31,611 nt of DNA from a virus. A model generated the notes under the pieces. That model was not told the DNA's origin. It saw nothing but the letters and a program-made list of their open reading frames with translations, and searched no databases. Each line of letters opens with the position of its first letter. Position 1 is the stretch's first letter. The stretch lies in the IMG/VR virus record IMGVR_UViG_3300046354_000022, positions 1 through 31,611 of that record; one strand, written 5' to 3'. A program made the position numbers and the translations under genes. Below, one piece after another: positions 1 to 8,610 of the stretch.

Positions 1-128
1 ACAGGTGAACAGTATAAGCTGTTCTGTAAGTTATATGCACTATCTGGCATATCTAATGTCTCCCTATAGGTATCCCCTACCAATCCTGGGGCATCCATAG
101 GGGGATTATGTACCTAATCTCTATATAT
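1..128. other. Non-coding stretch downstream of the tail operon
   Basis: I find no convincing gene here. Two inverted repeats are visible: GAACAG (7-12) with CTGTTC (19-24), and an imperfect longer one in which the blocks CCTATAGG and CCATAGGG around 70-105 can pair on the minus strand, with four G residues facing four C residues inside the stem. The stretch lies beyond the terminator at 129-158, so it is probably leader or intergenic sequence of the next unit, whose gene would lie outside the window. Confidence 0.3.
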
Positions 129-158
129 AAAAGGGCACCTAGTAATTACTAGATACCC
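129..158 (-). terminator. Intrinsic terminator after the tail sheath gene
   Basis: On the minus strand a 26-base self-complementary stretch (133-158) is followed directly by TTTT and then an AT-rich run. The core, CTAGTAATTACTAG at 139-152, is a perfect palindrome. Flanking bases extend the stem through two G-U pairs and three terminal G-C pairs, giving about 11 paired positions around a 4-base loop. It starts 29 bases beyond the sheath stop codon and probably ends the long structural transcript. Confidence 0.8.
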
Positions 159-186
159 CCTCATAACATCCCTATAGCAATAGCTA

Positions 187-3009
187 TTACGATGTAGGTC
201 GCCTGATCTGGAAGTTATCAATCATGTACACATCAATGTAATCGGCAGCCCCCAACGGTAATACAGATACACTTATCTCTACCTGGAATGGCCCAGGAGA
301 GAATACCTGTGGGCTGCTATAGTTCTGGATAACACCCAACCTATTGAGGTCGGAGAAGTACGCCTCCAGGGCTGTGGAGATCTGCCTTACTAACTTAGAT
401 GTTAGTGGCTCACTCTTATACCCTTGCAGCATTTGCCATAGATCCATGCGGACACTATCATAGGTCCTACGCTTAACTACTATATCCCCATCCAAGGTCT
501 GCCCCGTTAGGAAGAAGTACGTATTAAACGCCTTATCCATATGGATAACCTCTAGGCCTGCATCTGCTAAAGGTTGTAGCTGCTGCCTAGTGGAAATGGA
601 ACGGGTATCTACTTCAGTTACGCCAACTACTGGACCACTACTAGTGCGAGCGTGTGGTCCTACATAGAATGGGATAAGAGATAGCTTACCAGCGTAGAAG
701 GCATCAGGTGAGGCAGAGAAACGTGGTGCATTGGGCTGGCCGGCATAGCTAGACCACCCAGCTACCATCACCGCTCTTCTAGATCTATACCCCTCTACAG
801 CCACGCGGGCTGCCTCGGGGCGTACCTTAGGAGGTGCATTGAGGATAGCAATACGTAATCCTTCATACTCAGTCGCCCTCTCCGCCTGTGCTATCAAGGC
901 CATCTTAATGGCATCACTCTCCCATATCCCAGGGGTGAGGGTAATATGCACAGGTTCGCCGTCTGCTAAGCTAATAGCTCGTGTATAGTCTTCCTCTTCA
1001 GGTACTGGACCATCATACCCATCCTCTAATGATATGTTCTGTAGGTATTCGGGCCCTTGCGCTACAGGATTCCTAGGGTCCTGTGTACCAGAGTATCGAT
1101 CATCGGCAGGCGCTAGCCTCATAGGCGACCTGTATAATAGGTTCACGTTATAGCTATCGGGATTGAATAACTTGGGTAGGAACAACCCCCTCACATGATT
1201 AGACCCTGTTAGATCTAGCAGGTTACCACTAGCATCACTATTGATAAGTGATACATTGAAGATCTCATCCCTCAATGGTGGGTTGTAGTTATCCTTATTA
1301 AGATCCCGTACCGTTACCCTGAACTTAGTAGTAGTAATAGGGTACACCGTAACCCTTAGGGAGTTACCCCATGCACCCTCAGATGTAGCATATAGCCTGA
1401 ATAGGGGTGAGCCTGATAGATCGTAGAAGTCCCTATAGGCACGACGTGGTCCATCAAATCCACCCGTCATGTACGTCATGTTGTACCAGGTGTTATTGGT
1501 GAACGATAGCCCTTGCTGGTTAGCAAACCTGAAGATACCTAACGAGTCAAACGTGGAGGAAATAGGTTTATCTAACCATACCTCTGCCATATTACCCCAT
1601 AGTGGTACCTCCACTTTCACCACTTTAGTACCAGGCTGCACGAAGGTAGCACTAGGCTCTGGCCCAGATGGATCCTGTGGGTTGGAGAAGTATAGCTGGC
1701 CGTATAACCCACCACCCTCTATCTTCTCAACTCGGGCCCCTACCTTGATGTAAGTCGCGTACTCCACCGGTATATGGATGTACTTCTCACCAGCATAGAA
1801 GGCTGCCTCTACTATTACCTCACCATCTGGATCCACCGCCTCCATCCAGTACCCGAACCTATTACCTAACGCACCCTCTAGATCCTCATCCAGGTAGAAC
1901 ATGAACCCGTCATCTGTCTCTAATCTCTCTACCCTATTGAGAGGATTCTTACCTTGTAGGGCCGCCTCCATATAAGTAACTACCTGATTAGGTGCTACAC
2001 CCTCTGGGATATCAATCTCGAAGCGTGATGCATTTAGTCTCACCGACCACACATCACCAACCTCTAAGTTGATCTTCTGATTAGGACCTAGTGCACCAAA
2101 GCTAATGAACACACCAGCGTGCACACCAATAGGCCTGCCCGCATCAGTGAAGATATTGACTGTGAACTCCTCCTGCACCGGTAGTCGGTACCATAAATTG
2201 GTATCAATGTAATTGCCCTGTGGGTTAATAATATGCCCTAGCTGATCAGGACTGGTACCTGGCTGGAAGTAGTTGTACTGTCCAGGGGGTAGGTAACCTA
2301 ATGGGTTGACATCCGGCAATGGATAGATAGGTACTGGTAATAACCTAGGGCATATGCGTATCTTACCTGGTACTACAGGGCCTGGGTATGGATCTAGCTC
2401 TACACCAGGCATCGTGGTATCAGGTACCGATTGATCATCAGGGACTACCTCATAACCATCTGGGTATGTACCATTATCCTCAATCTCATAGCACTCCCCA
2501 TGCATCCAATCCATCTCGTTATTCACACCATCGGGTACGAATATGAACTTCACACGAGCGAAGCCTTCACTATCCACCTGCATTACCCTAAACCATAACC
2601 TACCACTACAATCACATGTAGGTACACCGGAGAAGGTAATAGCTGCCTGGCACTGCCGATCAGTTCTATTAACAAATACCCCCGTATAGCGTAAGTGTAG
2701 GATCAACTTATTGGGCTTAGTTGTAATCCCATTGAACCTAATCATACCCCTGGCAGACTTACCACTACCTAATACCCTAATGAGGGCAAACTCTGATGCC
2801 CCTTGGTTATAGGCTATCTGGTATGCCATAGACCCACGCTTAGTGTTAGATCCATAGGTGGTGGCAAAGTCATCGAACCCACCAATGTAGCGGAGGGTAC
2901 GTGGGCCCCTACTGAACTCACCCACGATAAGGATACGGTTCCTTACGTTATTCCCTATGGGGGTGAATGATTGGGTTATCTCGGTTATCTTAATCCGTGG
3001 TACCAGCAT
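187..3009 (-). CDS. Contractile tail sheath protein (940 aa)
   Basis: This protein forms the contractile outer tube of the tail, which shortens to drive the inner tube into the host. Residues 1-75 (start MLVPRIKITEITQSFTPIGN) match the usual sheath N-terminal arm and first strands. The last 230 residues show the conserved sheath C-terminal fold: a stretch rich in small residues around AVMVAGWSSYAGQPNAP, the AGLEVIHMD and YFFLTGQTLDG region, and the final helix-strand segment ending ADYIDVYMIDNFQIRRP. About 500 residues between them are a beta-rich, Pro/Gly-rich insertion. At 940 residues it is much longer than T4 gp18 (659 residues). The ATG is preceded by AAGGA at suitable spacing. It is the last gene before a strong terminator, and the tail tube gene usually found next is not in the window. 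The family call is firm; the role of the insertion is unknown. Confidence 0.92.
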   Translation of the reverse strand: MLVPRIKITEITQSFTPIGNNVRNRILIVGEFSRGPRTLRYIGGFDDFATTYGSNTKRGSMAYQIAYNQGASEFALIRVLGSGKSARGMIRFNGITTKPNKLILHLRYTGVFVNRTDRQCQAAITFSGVPTCDCSGRLWFRVMQVDSEGFARVKFIFVPDGVNNEMDWMHGECYEIEDNGTYPDGYEVVPDDQSVPDTTMPGVELDPYPGPVVPGKIRICPRLLPVPIYPLPDVNPLGYLPPGQYNYFQPGTSPDQLGHIINPQGNYIDTNLWYRLPVQEEFTVNIFTDAGRPIGVHAGVFISFGALGPNQKINLEVGDVWSVRLNASRFEIDIPEGVAPNQVVTYMEAALQGKNPLNRVERLETDDGFMFYLDEDLEGALGNRFGYWMEAVDPDGEVIVEAAFYAGEKYIHIPVEYATYIKVGARVEKIEGGGLYGQLYFSNPQDPSGPEPSATFVQPGTKVVKVEVPLWGNMAEVWLDKPISSTFDSLGIFRFANQQGLSFTNNTWYNMTYMTGGFDGPRRAYRDFYDLSGSPLFRLYATSEGAWGNSLRVTVYPITTTKFRVTVRDLNKDNYNPPLRDEIFNVSLINSDASGNLLDLTGSNHVRGLFLPKLFNPDSYNVNLLYRSPMRLAPADDRYSGTQDPRNPVAQGPEYLQNISLEDGYDGPVPEEEDYTRAISLADGEPVHITLTPGIWESDAIKMALIAQAERATEYEGLRIAILNAPPKVRPEAARVAVEGYRSRRAVMVAGWSSYAGQPNAPRFSASPDAFYAGKLSLIPFYVGPHARTSSGPVVGVTEVDTRSISTRQQLQPLADAGLEVIHMDKAFNTYFFLTGQTLDGDIVVKRRTYDSVRMDLWQMLQGYKSEPLTSKLVRQISTALEAYFSDLNRLGVIQNYSSPQVFSPGPFQVEISVSVLPLGAADYIDVYMIDNFQIRRPTS

Positions 3010-3019
3010 CTTCTAATCC

Positions 3020-3772
3020 TTAGTATGGGTTCTCTTCTAACCATGCGGTTATAGAGGTTGGGGCACAGTTCCATCTATCTCTCCAACCCCTACCTATGTA
3101 AGTGGTTACCTGCACTAACATCTCCGCCTCATGGTACATGATGTTAGTCTCTGACTCCCATGGCCTATCTTTATGGTTCTCATACAAGACCTCTATGTTA
3201 AACTCAGGGCCCGATACCGATGCCTTCGCGACGGGGTCCAGTAATGCTAAACGTATGAGGCCCATGTAGTGACCGAAGAGGTCCATGGTAGGGTTTGTCC
3301 ATAACTCTACCTCATGAGTTGCATCACTTGTATGCAGCCATTCACGAGGGTGTAATGCTACCTCTATCGGTACCCTCAGTAACTCCCTATTACTAACCTC
3401 ATTATTTAATATCATCTGCTTGTGGTGCAGCTTGATGGCTACAGAGTACGTCACCTCATCCGTATCCTCACCCCCTACACCATCTGACACATAGAATACA
3501 CTGATAGACTGTGAGTCAGGTCTAGGTAATGCCTCTTTCTCATTGAGGTTGGCATGGCAGTACACAGAACAGGTAAGCCCGTCCCTTACCTCTATACCGT
3601 TGTACATCCTCCATCTGGCTACCTTCTCTAACCCACCTGGGGGACTGATCAGTAATGGGTGCCTTACTAATAATAAGAATACATACCACTTTATATATGT
3701 CATAGAAGGAGCAGGTGCACCTACATATCGCCCCCCACTAGTTAAGTGTTGATTAATGCCTACAGTGTCCAC
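3020..3772 (-). CDS. Unknown virion protein before the sheath; possible tail terminator or neck protein (250 aa)
   Basis: I do not recognise a family. The GTG start at 3772 is well supported: AGGAGG lies 7 bases upstream, and the gene overlaps the end of the 511-codon gene by 20 bases, indicating translational coupling. The first 60 residues contain a hydrophobic run (YIKWYVFLLLV); the rest looks like alternating strands, ending in a segment (MYHEAEMLVQVTTYIG) of the sort seen in small joining proteins. Only 10 bases separate its stop from the sheath gene. Sitting between head genes and sheath, it could be a tail terminator or neck protein, but this rests on position alone. Confidence 0.72.
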   Translation of the reverse strand: MDTVGINQHLTSGGRYVGAPAPSMTYIKWYVFLLLVRHPLLISPPGGLEKVARWRMYNGIEVRDGLTCSVYCHANLNEKEALPRPDSQSISVFYVSDGVGGEDTDEVTYSVAIKLHHKQMILNNEVSNRELLRVPIEVALHPREWLHTSDATHEVELWTNPTMDLFGHYMGLIRLALLDPVAKASVSGPEFNIEVLYENHKDRPWESETNIMYHEAEMLVQVTTYIGRGWRDRWNCAPTSITAWLEENPY

Positions 3773-5288
3773 CCTGCCCCCTCCTCAATCTATCCATACG
3801 ACCCATCTGGTCATATACTGCCTGCATACGCGGTGATACCTGTATCTTGAAGTTGGTGGCAGAGTATACCCCAGTAGCCTCCTCCGCCAGTGTAGGCCTT
3901 CTAATGGATCTACCACTATTAGGGTTGATGGTTACCGCTACTGGGCCCGAGCCATAAGGGTATAACGATGAGGTAGCGGTGCCCATAGACGTAGTGACAC
4001 CTACTGGTACAGATGTAATACCTACAGATATAGTAGATGCACCAGTAGGTATTACCTGTATAGCCTGTGGGTTGACCTGTGCTACCAGAGCATTGGCACC
4101 TAATACCTCCCTTAATGACTCCGCTACCTGCGTGACCGTTCCACTACTGCCTGTGCCAGCAGACACTGGCACGACCCCATCATAAGGCAGTCCATCTATT
4201 GATATGGCATACTTTACTACACCATCCCCACTACCTTGAAGGTATATGGTATCTACAGTGTTGTTAGTATTTACCTTAGTAATAGCACTCTTCTCCACCT
4301 GCAACAATATACTATGGGGGCCACTAGGGTGTAGGTTCTTATAATTGGGTACTACTCCATACAGTATTGAAGGTATGCTGGTCTCCAATACACTACCCTT
4401 CCAGCTACTAACGGGTACACTATCTGGTATCAAGTAGAAGCATAGTATGGCTAGCTCCTTAGTCACAATAGGATCTGACCTACGTGGGGATAAGGTTATA
4501 TAATCTAATCTAACTAAGGCCCCGCCTTGGACACAATCAACAGGTGCAATAGTATAGACACCCCTATTGGGTGAGGCTAGGATATTACTACCACCCCTCA
4601 CTGATAACTGGTTAATAGCTTCTGATAGGTTAGTTATTAGAGAGGGTAAGTCAAGGGGTACCTCTATTGCTATTTCTAATGGTACTGGTTGGGTTGAGGT
4701 GAGTGTGTATACTGCTACCCCCTTCGTACCCTCTGGTATGAGTATCTGATCACTAGAACGTCCATCTTCTATTAGACCTGAGAAGTAGAAGGTAGGCCCT
4801 TCTTGAGCTATGAGGGCAGCGGCTACTGCATCCCCATCCCCTAGTAATGATTTAATCTGTTGTAGGACTTGACCTCTCAATCTATCCAAGTCTTCAATAG
4901 CCTGCTGCTCCATCCTATCCCCAAGAGGTAGTAGCTGGATACTAGAGTTGAGGGGGGTAGCCCTAATAAAGTAGGAGGCAGTGAGGGCGGCAGCTACACG
5001 ATGGATATCATCCACGTATGGTTGGCTAGTTGCTAATCTCTCTACCTCCCTATATAGAATCTCGTAGGATATACCACCCGGTGGTAAGATACTCGCCTTA
5101 TCCTTATCCACACTGGTAGATAGTATTAAGGCAATGCGTGGGTAGGCCTGTGTCAATGCTGCCCTCCTAATCACATCATCCGTTAGGGATGTGGAATCCT
5201 TGAGGATCTCACATGATAGGCGCACACTCTGCACGAATGTCTTCCCATTGACTACCTGTAATACATCGGGGTGGTTGGATAAGGACAT
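3753..5288 (-). CDS. Unknown structural protein between capsid and tail genes (511 aa)
   Basis: No recognisable domain. The N-terminal 150 residues look helical, with a run (QQAIEDLDRLRGQVLQQIKS, about 128-147) that could form a short coiled coil. Residues from about 170 onward are rich in Val, Ser, Thr, Gly and Pro and look like beta-sandwich repeats. The C-terminus is basic (about RMDRLRRGQGGHCRH). The ATG is preceded by AGGAG with 6 bases spacing. It lies 32 bases after the SAP-like gene and overlaps the following gene by 20 bases, so it belongs to the head-to-tail operon. A virion component such as a connector, decoration or neck-whisker protein is plausible. Confidence 0.75.
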   Translation of the reverse strand: MSLSNHPDVLQVVNGKTFVQSVRLSCEILKDSTSLTDDVIRRAALTQAYPRIALILSTSVDKDKASILPPGGISYEILYREVERLATSQPYVDDIHRVAAALTASYFIRATPLNSSIQLLPLGDRMEQQAIEDLDRLRGQVLQQIKSLLGDGDAVAAALIAQEGPTFYFSGLIEDGRSSDQILIPEGTKGVAVYTLTSTQPVPLEIAIEVPLDLPSLITNLSEAINQLSVRGGSNILASPNRGVYTIAPVDCVQGGALVRLDYITLSPRRSDPIVTKELAILCFYLIPDSVPVSSWKGSVLETSIPSILYGVVPNYKNLHPSGPHSILLQVEKSAITKVNTNNTVDTIYLQGSGDGVVKYAISIDGLPYDGVVPVSAGTGSSGTVTQVAESLREVLGANALVAQVNPQAIQVIPTGASTISVGITSVPVGVTTSMGTATSSLYPYGSGPVAVTINPNSGRSIRRPTLAEEATGVYSATNFKIQVSPRMQAVYDQMGRMDRLRRGQGGHCRH

Positions 5289-5320
5289 CGGTAACTCCTA
5301 CTATTATGTGCCTACATCAT

Positions 5321-6070
5321 CTACTTCATCGCTAGTATCTGGTTAATGGTACTCTCCTTATCTTTATACTCCAACCCCATGGTTGCAGCTAATGATTTCA
5401 GGGCCGGCACCTTCATAGACCTTAGCTCTGCCTCCCTCATCTCAAGGGCCGTTGGTTGGGGGATGGATTCAATACCCTCAACTACCGCTACAGCTACATA
5501 CTCCGCAGCCATAACCTCATCCCCATATCGTGGTAAGTCAGCTTCATCACTTGGTAAGGTAGGCATTACCTCATCCTCCTCAGTGACTATAGATGGAATT
5601 AACACAGGGGCTGGGTTAAGTCCCGCCCTAACTAATGTCTCCACTATATGGGGGTTCTCTACAGGATCTTCTGGGGGTATGAGAGCATTACTTCTCAGTG
5701 GAGGTGCTGGATCAGATACTAGGTCCTGATACCCAGTACCAGAAGCATAGGTACCACCTTTCTCTTCCTCATTACCTACAACCGCCTGCCCTTCTATATA
5801 CATGAACTGGCGGTAAGGGTTGGAGGGGGAATCTAGATATATAATCTCCTCCCTATCCTTGATGGGGTCTAGGGAGTACCACTCCCCAGTGGTTACCCAG
5901 TACGACTTACTACCGTACTTATATTGGAATGGGGCTAGCATTAATACCTTTACAGGCATTATATAGTCTACCTCCACACGTGGAGTAACCATATGTAATG
6001 CTCTTGTGTATTGAATGGAGTCACCACGGGGGTCTAGCGTACTACTATGTTCCATCGAAGAAGAACTCAT
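5321..6070 (-). CDS. Virion-associated protein with C-terminal SAP/Rho-N-like helix motif (249 aa)
   Basis: The open frame extends 14 codons upstream of 6070, but GAGG lies 6 bases before the ATG at 6070 and none precedes the longer or the next shorter start, so 6070 is chosen. This leaves a 26-base overlap with the preceding 398-codon gene. Residues 1-100 contain a beta-rich part with several Trp and Tyr residues, followed by an acidic, Pro-rich linker. The last 35 residues (about MREAELRSMKVPALKSLAAT onward, ending INQILAMK) fit the two-helix SAP/Rho-N/HeH pattern, which often binds nucleic acid and appears in phage head-completion proteins. A role at the capsid-connector junction is inferred from this and from position. 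Confidence 0.75.
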   Translation of the reverse strand: MSSSSMEHSSTLDPRGDSIQYTRALHMVTPRVEVDYIMPVKVLMLAPFQYKYGSKSYWVTTGEWYSLDPIKDREEIIYLDSPSNPYRQFMYIEGQAVVGNEEEKGGTYASGTGYQDLVSDPAPPLRSNALIPPEDPVENPHIVETLVRAGLNPAPVLIPSIVTEEDEVMPTLPSDEADLPRYGDEVMAAEYVAVAVVEGIESIPQPTALEMREAELRSMKVPALKSLAATMGLEYKDKESTINQILAMK

Positions 6071-7241
6071 ACCTTTCCTCAATCTCTGCTGGTACACCGG
6101 CTGCCATACCACATACTCTCACGAGTAACGTAGGGCATGCATAATCTGTTAGCTTACCACGCCTTGGCATTGGCATACATATACGTGCTGGTTGGAAGGC
6201 GGGGGCCATGTGGATGGGGTTTACTCTACCTAAGGTGGCTACCTGATCCTTCGTATAGAACTTAATGATCTTATCCTTATCACCCCATTGCCCAGGCCCT
6301 AGGTTACTGGTAACGTAATACTCCCAGTACCTGCCGAATACGGTAGTCCAACCTAACCCGATGATATCATCACAATCTACACAAGGGCCTAGTGGTACTA
6401 ATGGTACCAAAGGACGTGTGACATAACCGTAAGCCTCACGTAAGCTCTCCGCAGATGGGTAGTTTAGTACATACCCATTGGTCATGGCTGCTGCATCCGC
6501 TGCCGTGGGGTACAACACTAACGTCTTAATCTTCTCTAACGGTACCGCACCAGTATACACACCCGGAGCAGTGATAGTTAAAGCAGTAGGGTTTAGGTTG
6601 GCAGTAGTAGCATCCTGTGTAGCCATCAGTAAACGGATCTCGGGGCCTGTCATACCAGCTAGTACATCCCTGTTGGGTCTGTTATCCTGGTCTACTGCCT
6701 CCGCAATGATGAAATCTACACCTACAATAGGTAACTGATTACCTACGAATGCAGGGTCTTGCATGTTTTGTAGTGCAATCTGGTACTGACCGTATGCTGC
6801 CCTCTCCGCCTGGGTAGCAGTACCGTTAGAGATCCTCTCCCATAACTCATTGATCCCACCTGCTGCTGCAGTGAGTGCCTCTACCGCTGATGGGAAGAAG
6901 AAGTCGGCATAGGTATCCCCATTCTGACTGTAGGTGTAATAGTTAGCACCGGCTGCCTCCGCTGCTGCCCTAGTAGGGTACTCATTATACCTAGGTACCG
7001 CATAGATGTTATAGCAGGCACCATCCTTCAACATGGCGGGGGGGATGGTGGAGAAGTTCAATGCCCCACCCAATGGGTATGAGAACCCATCAAACTCGAT
7101 TGCCCCACCCGTAAACGTTACCGTACTACCGACTAAGGTAGCTGTAGGGCGTCGTGTTACTCCCGCTAGTACATAAGGTACTGCTTGTCCCGGCCTGCGT
7201 GCACCAGGTAATACCTGATGCGAGTTCATTAATCCTGGCAT
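6045..7241 (-). CDS. Unknown structural protein after the major capsid gene (398 aa)
   Basis: The ATG is preceded by AGGAG with suitable spacing, and the gene starts 44 bases after the major capsid stop codon, in the position often taken by head decoration or connector proteins. Residues 1-110 are Gly/Thr/Tyr-rich and probably strands; about 110-150 form an Ala-rich helical part. The middle contains VPLVPLGPCVDCDD, whose two close cysteines, together with further Cys residues near the C-terminus (RICMPMPRRG, DYACP, RVCGM), could bind metal or form cross-links. I do not recognise the family. Strong context, coding composition and the ribosome site make the gene itself near certain. Confidence 0.78.
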   Translation of the reverse strand: MPGLMNSHQVLPGARRPGQAVPYVLAGVTRRPTATLVGSTVTFTGGAIEFDGFSYPLGGALNFSTIPPAMLKDGACYNIYAVPRYNEYPTRAAAEAAGANYYTYSQNGDTYADFFFPSAVEALTAAAGGINELWERISNGTATQAERAAYGQYQIALQNMQDPAFVGNQLPIVGVDFIIAEAVDQDNRPNRDVLAGMTGPEIRLLMATQDATTANLNPTALTITAPGVYTGAVPLEKIKTLVLYPTAADAAAMTNGYVLNYPSAESLREAYGYVTRPLVPLVPLGPCVDCDDIIGLGWTTVFGRYWEYYVTSNLGPGQWGDKDKIIKFYTKDQVATLGRVNPIHMAPAFQPARICMPMPRRGKLTDYACPTLLVRVCGMAAGVPAEIEERYEFFFDGT

Positions 7242-7285
7242 TTAACTCTCCTGGTAAGACATTATTCAAATAGGCACACTAAATG

Positions 7286-8542
7286 TTATGGCATGAAGTT
7301 CAGGTCACCCTGTAAAGACAGGCGGTTATTGATATCTTCTAGAGTTGCTACATTCACATGCACTACTCTATATGGATATGTTAGATATGGCATACCTGCA
7401 TTACCCATCTGTAGATACATACCAGGTGCTGCTGGGATGTGAGTCTCCATATTGGTACGTGACCAGATACCTGGCTTACCATCGGGGCTCTCACCAATAC
7501 AGAACTGTGTTCTACCAATAGCCTGGACCTCACCACTTGGGCTCTGACCTGATATAAACACTACCTTGTTCTTAGGCCACACCCGTTTATTAACCCCATC
7601 CACGGGATCGATGAACTGGGTATCTACTTCCCTTACCTCTAACCCGGCAATGGCTGTAACTAACCCATCATTACCTAGCTGGATGAACTGACTATATGGG
7701 CTGGAACTATCTGATTGGATGATCCTTGTGCCTGACATCCAGTTCACAATGTTACTAGTCGATAGCACAGACCTCATCTCTGGGGACATGTACATAGCGG
7801 TCAGGTTACTCTTGTGCGTGGCCTTGAACCACTGCTTTATGCTCTGAATGGTATACACAAAGTCTGCATTAGGGTCTGCCCATGAAGTACCCGCATTCAC
7901 TGCACTCAGGGAGTTCGTATCCTCGTACGTCCTGAAGACACGACTCTCGTTACGGCCACCAATGCCGGCAGTGACATTATAGGAGAACAGATTATATGCG
8001 GGGATGTTACTTGCTACATCCGTAAACACACCAGTCCTTGGATCTGTATAGCGGATACCACCGAGTAGCATACGCGCTCTGAATACATCCCATGTCAGGT
8101 TATGTTCCATCACCATCATGGCGATCATCTTCTGGATCTGCTCACCAGTAGGGTAAGGATCATTGCAGTTCCTTACCCGGTTATTGATCTCCCCATAGCA
8201 TAGCGATGTACTCTGCCTAATAAACAAGGGCTGTACATAGAACATCCTCTCCCTACCATAGTTAGGGCCTACTAGTACGTCAGGCTTACATGGGAGTACG
8301 ATGGGGAATATGGTATGGTTTGGCTCCATTGTCTGACGTACTACGACAGTCTGGGCCTCAATGGTCTCAATAGGGAATAGCTCAGTCAGTGGGGTATTAC
8401 TGACGATAGGGATATACGACTCCGCTAGCTCAGTGAATACACGACCCCACTCAGCCTCAGTGGTGCCAGTGGTAATCCACGGGCTGATATAGGGCCCGAA
8501 GTTATAAGGCCCATTGGGCTGTATCTGCAATCCTTGAGGCAT
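7286..8542 (-). CDS. Major capsid protein, lambda gpE-like family (418 aa)
   Basis: This protein builds the icosahedral head shell (HK97 fold). The order of elements fits the gpE-like group: an N-terminal segment with LTELFPIETIEAQ, the arm and E-loop region (VLVGPNYGRERMFYVQPLFI), an acid/Gly switch with DPYPTGEQIQKM leading into a long helix, then MLLGGIRY, which matches the conserved 'AL.G' point after that helix. A spine/P-domain segment follows (FVYTIQSIKQWFKATHK; AMYMSPEMRSVLS). Near the end, 'IWSRTNMETHIP' and 'TYPYRVVHV' resemble the usual C-terminal strands. The ATG has AAGG about 7 bases upstream. It follows the protease/scaffold gene as expected and has a candidate promoter of its own in the 68-base gap. 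Confidence 0.88.
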   Translation of the reverse strand: MPQGLQIQPNGPYNFGPYISPWITTGTTEAEWGRVFTELAESYIPIVSNTPLTELFPIETIEAQTVVVRQTMEPNHTIFPIVLPCKPDVLVGPNYGRERMFYVQPLFIRQSTSLCYGEINNRVRNCNDPYPTGEQIQKMIAMMVMEHNLTWDVFRARMLLGGIRYTDPRTGVFTDVASNIPAYNLFSYNVTAGIGGRNESRVFRTYEDTNSLSAVNAGTSWADPNADFVYTIQSIKQWFKATHKSNLTAMYMSPEMRSVLSTSNIVNWMSGTRIIQSDSSSPYSQFIQLGNDGLVTAIAGLEVREVDTQFIDPVDGVNKRVWPKNKVVFISGQSPSGEVQAIGRTQFCIGESPDGKPGIWSRTNMETHIPAAPGMYLQMGNAGMPYLTYPYRVVHVNVATLEDINNRLSLQGDLNFMP

Positions 8543-8570
8543 GTGTCACCTTACTTGTATTAGTGTTGGG

Positions 8571-8576
8571 ATTATA
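8571..8576 (-). promoter_or_regulatory. Candidate -10 box for the major capsid gene
   Basis: The minus strand reads TATAAT exactly at this point, in the gap between the protease/scaffold and capsid genes, which would put the start site about 22 bases before the capsid ATG. No good -35 match is found at 16 to 18 bases spacing, so it is a weak or activator-dependent candidate. A separate promoter here would suit the need for many capsid copies. Confidence 0.33.
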
Positions 8577-8610
8577 TAGCGCTACCCATGTAGCTTGATG
8601 ATGCAAGTGT

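Noticed and set aside
6071-6112. Longer start (6112) for the 263-codon version of the SAP-like gene
   Set aside because: No ribosome site precedes it and it would deepen the overlap with the previous gene to 68 bases; the ATG at 6070 has GAGG at good spacing.
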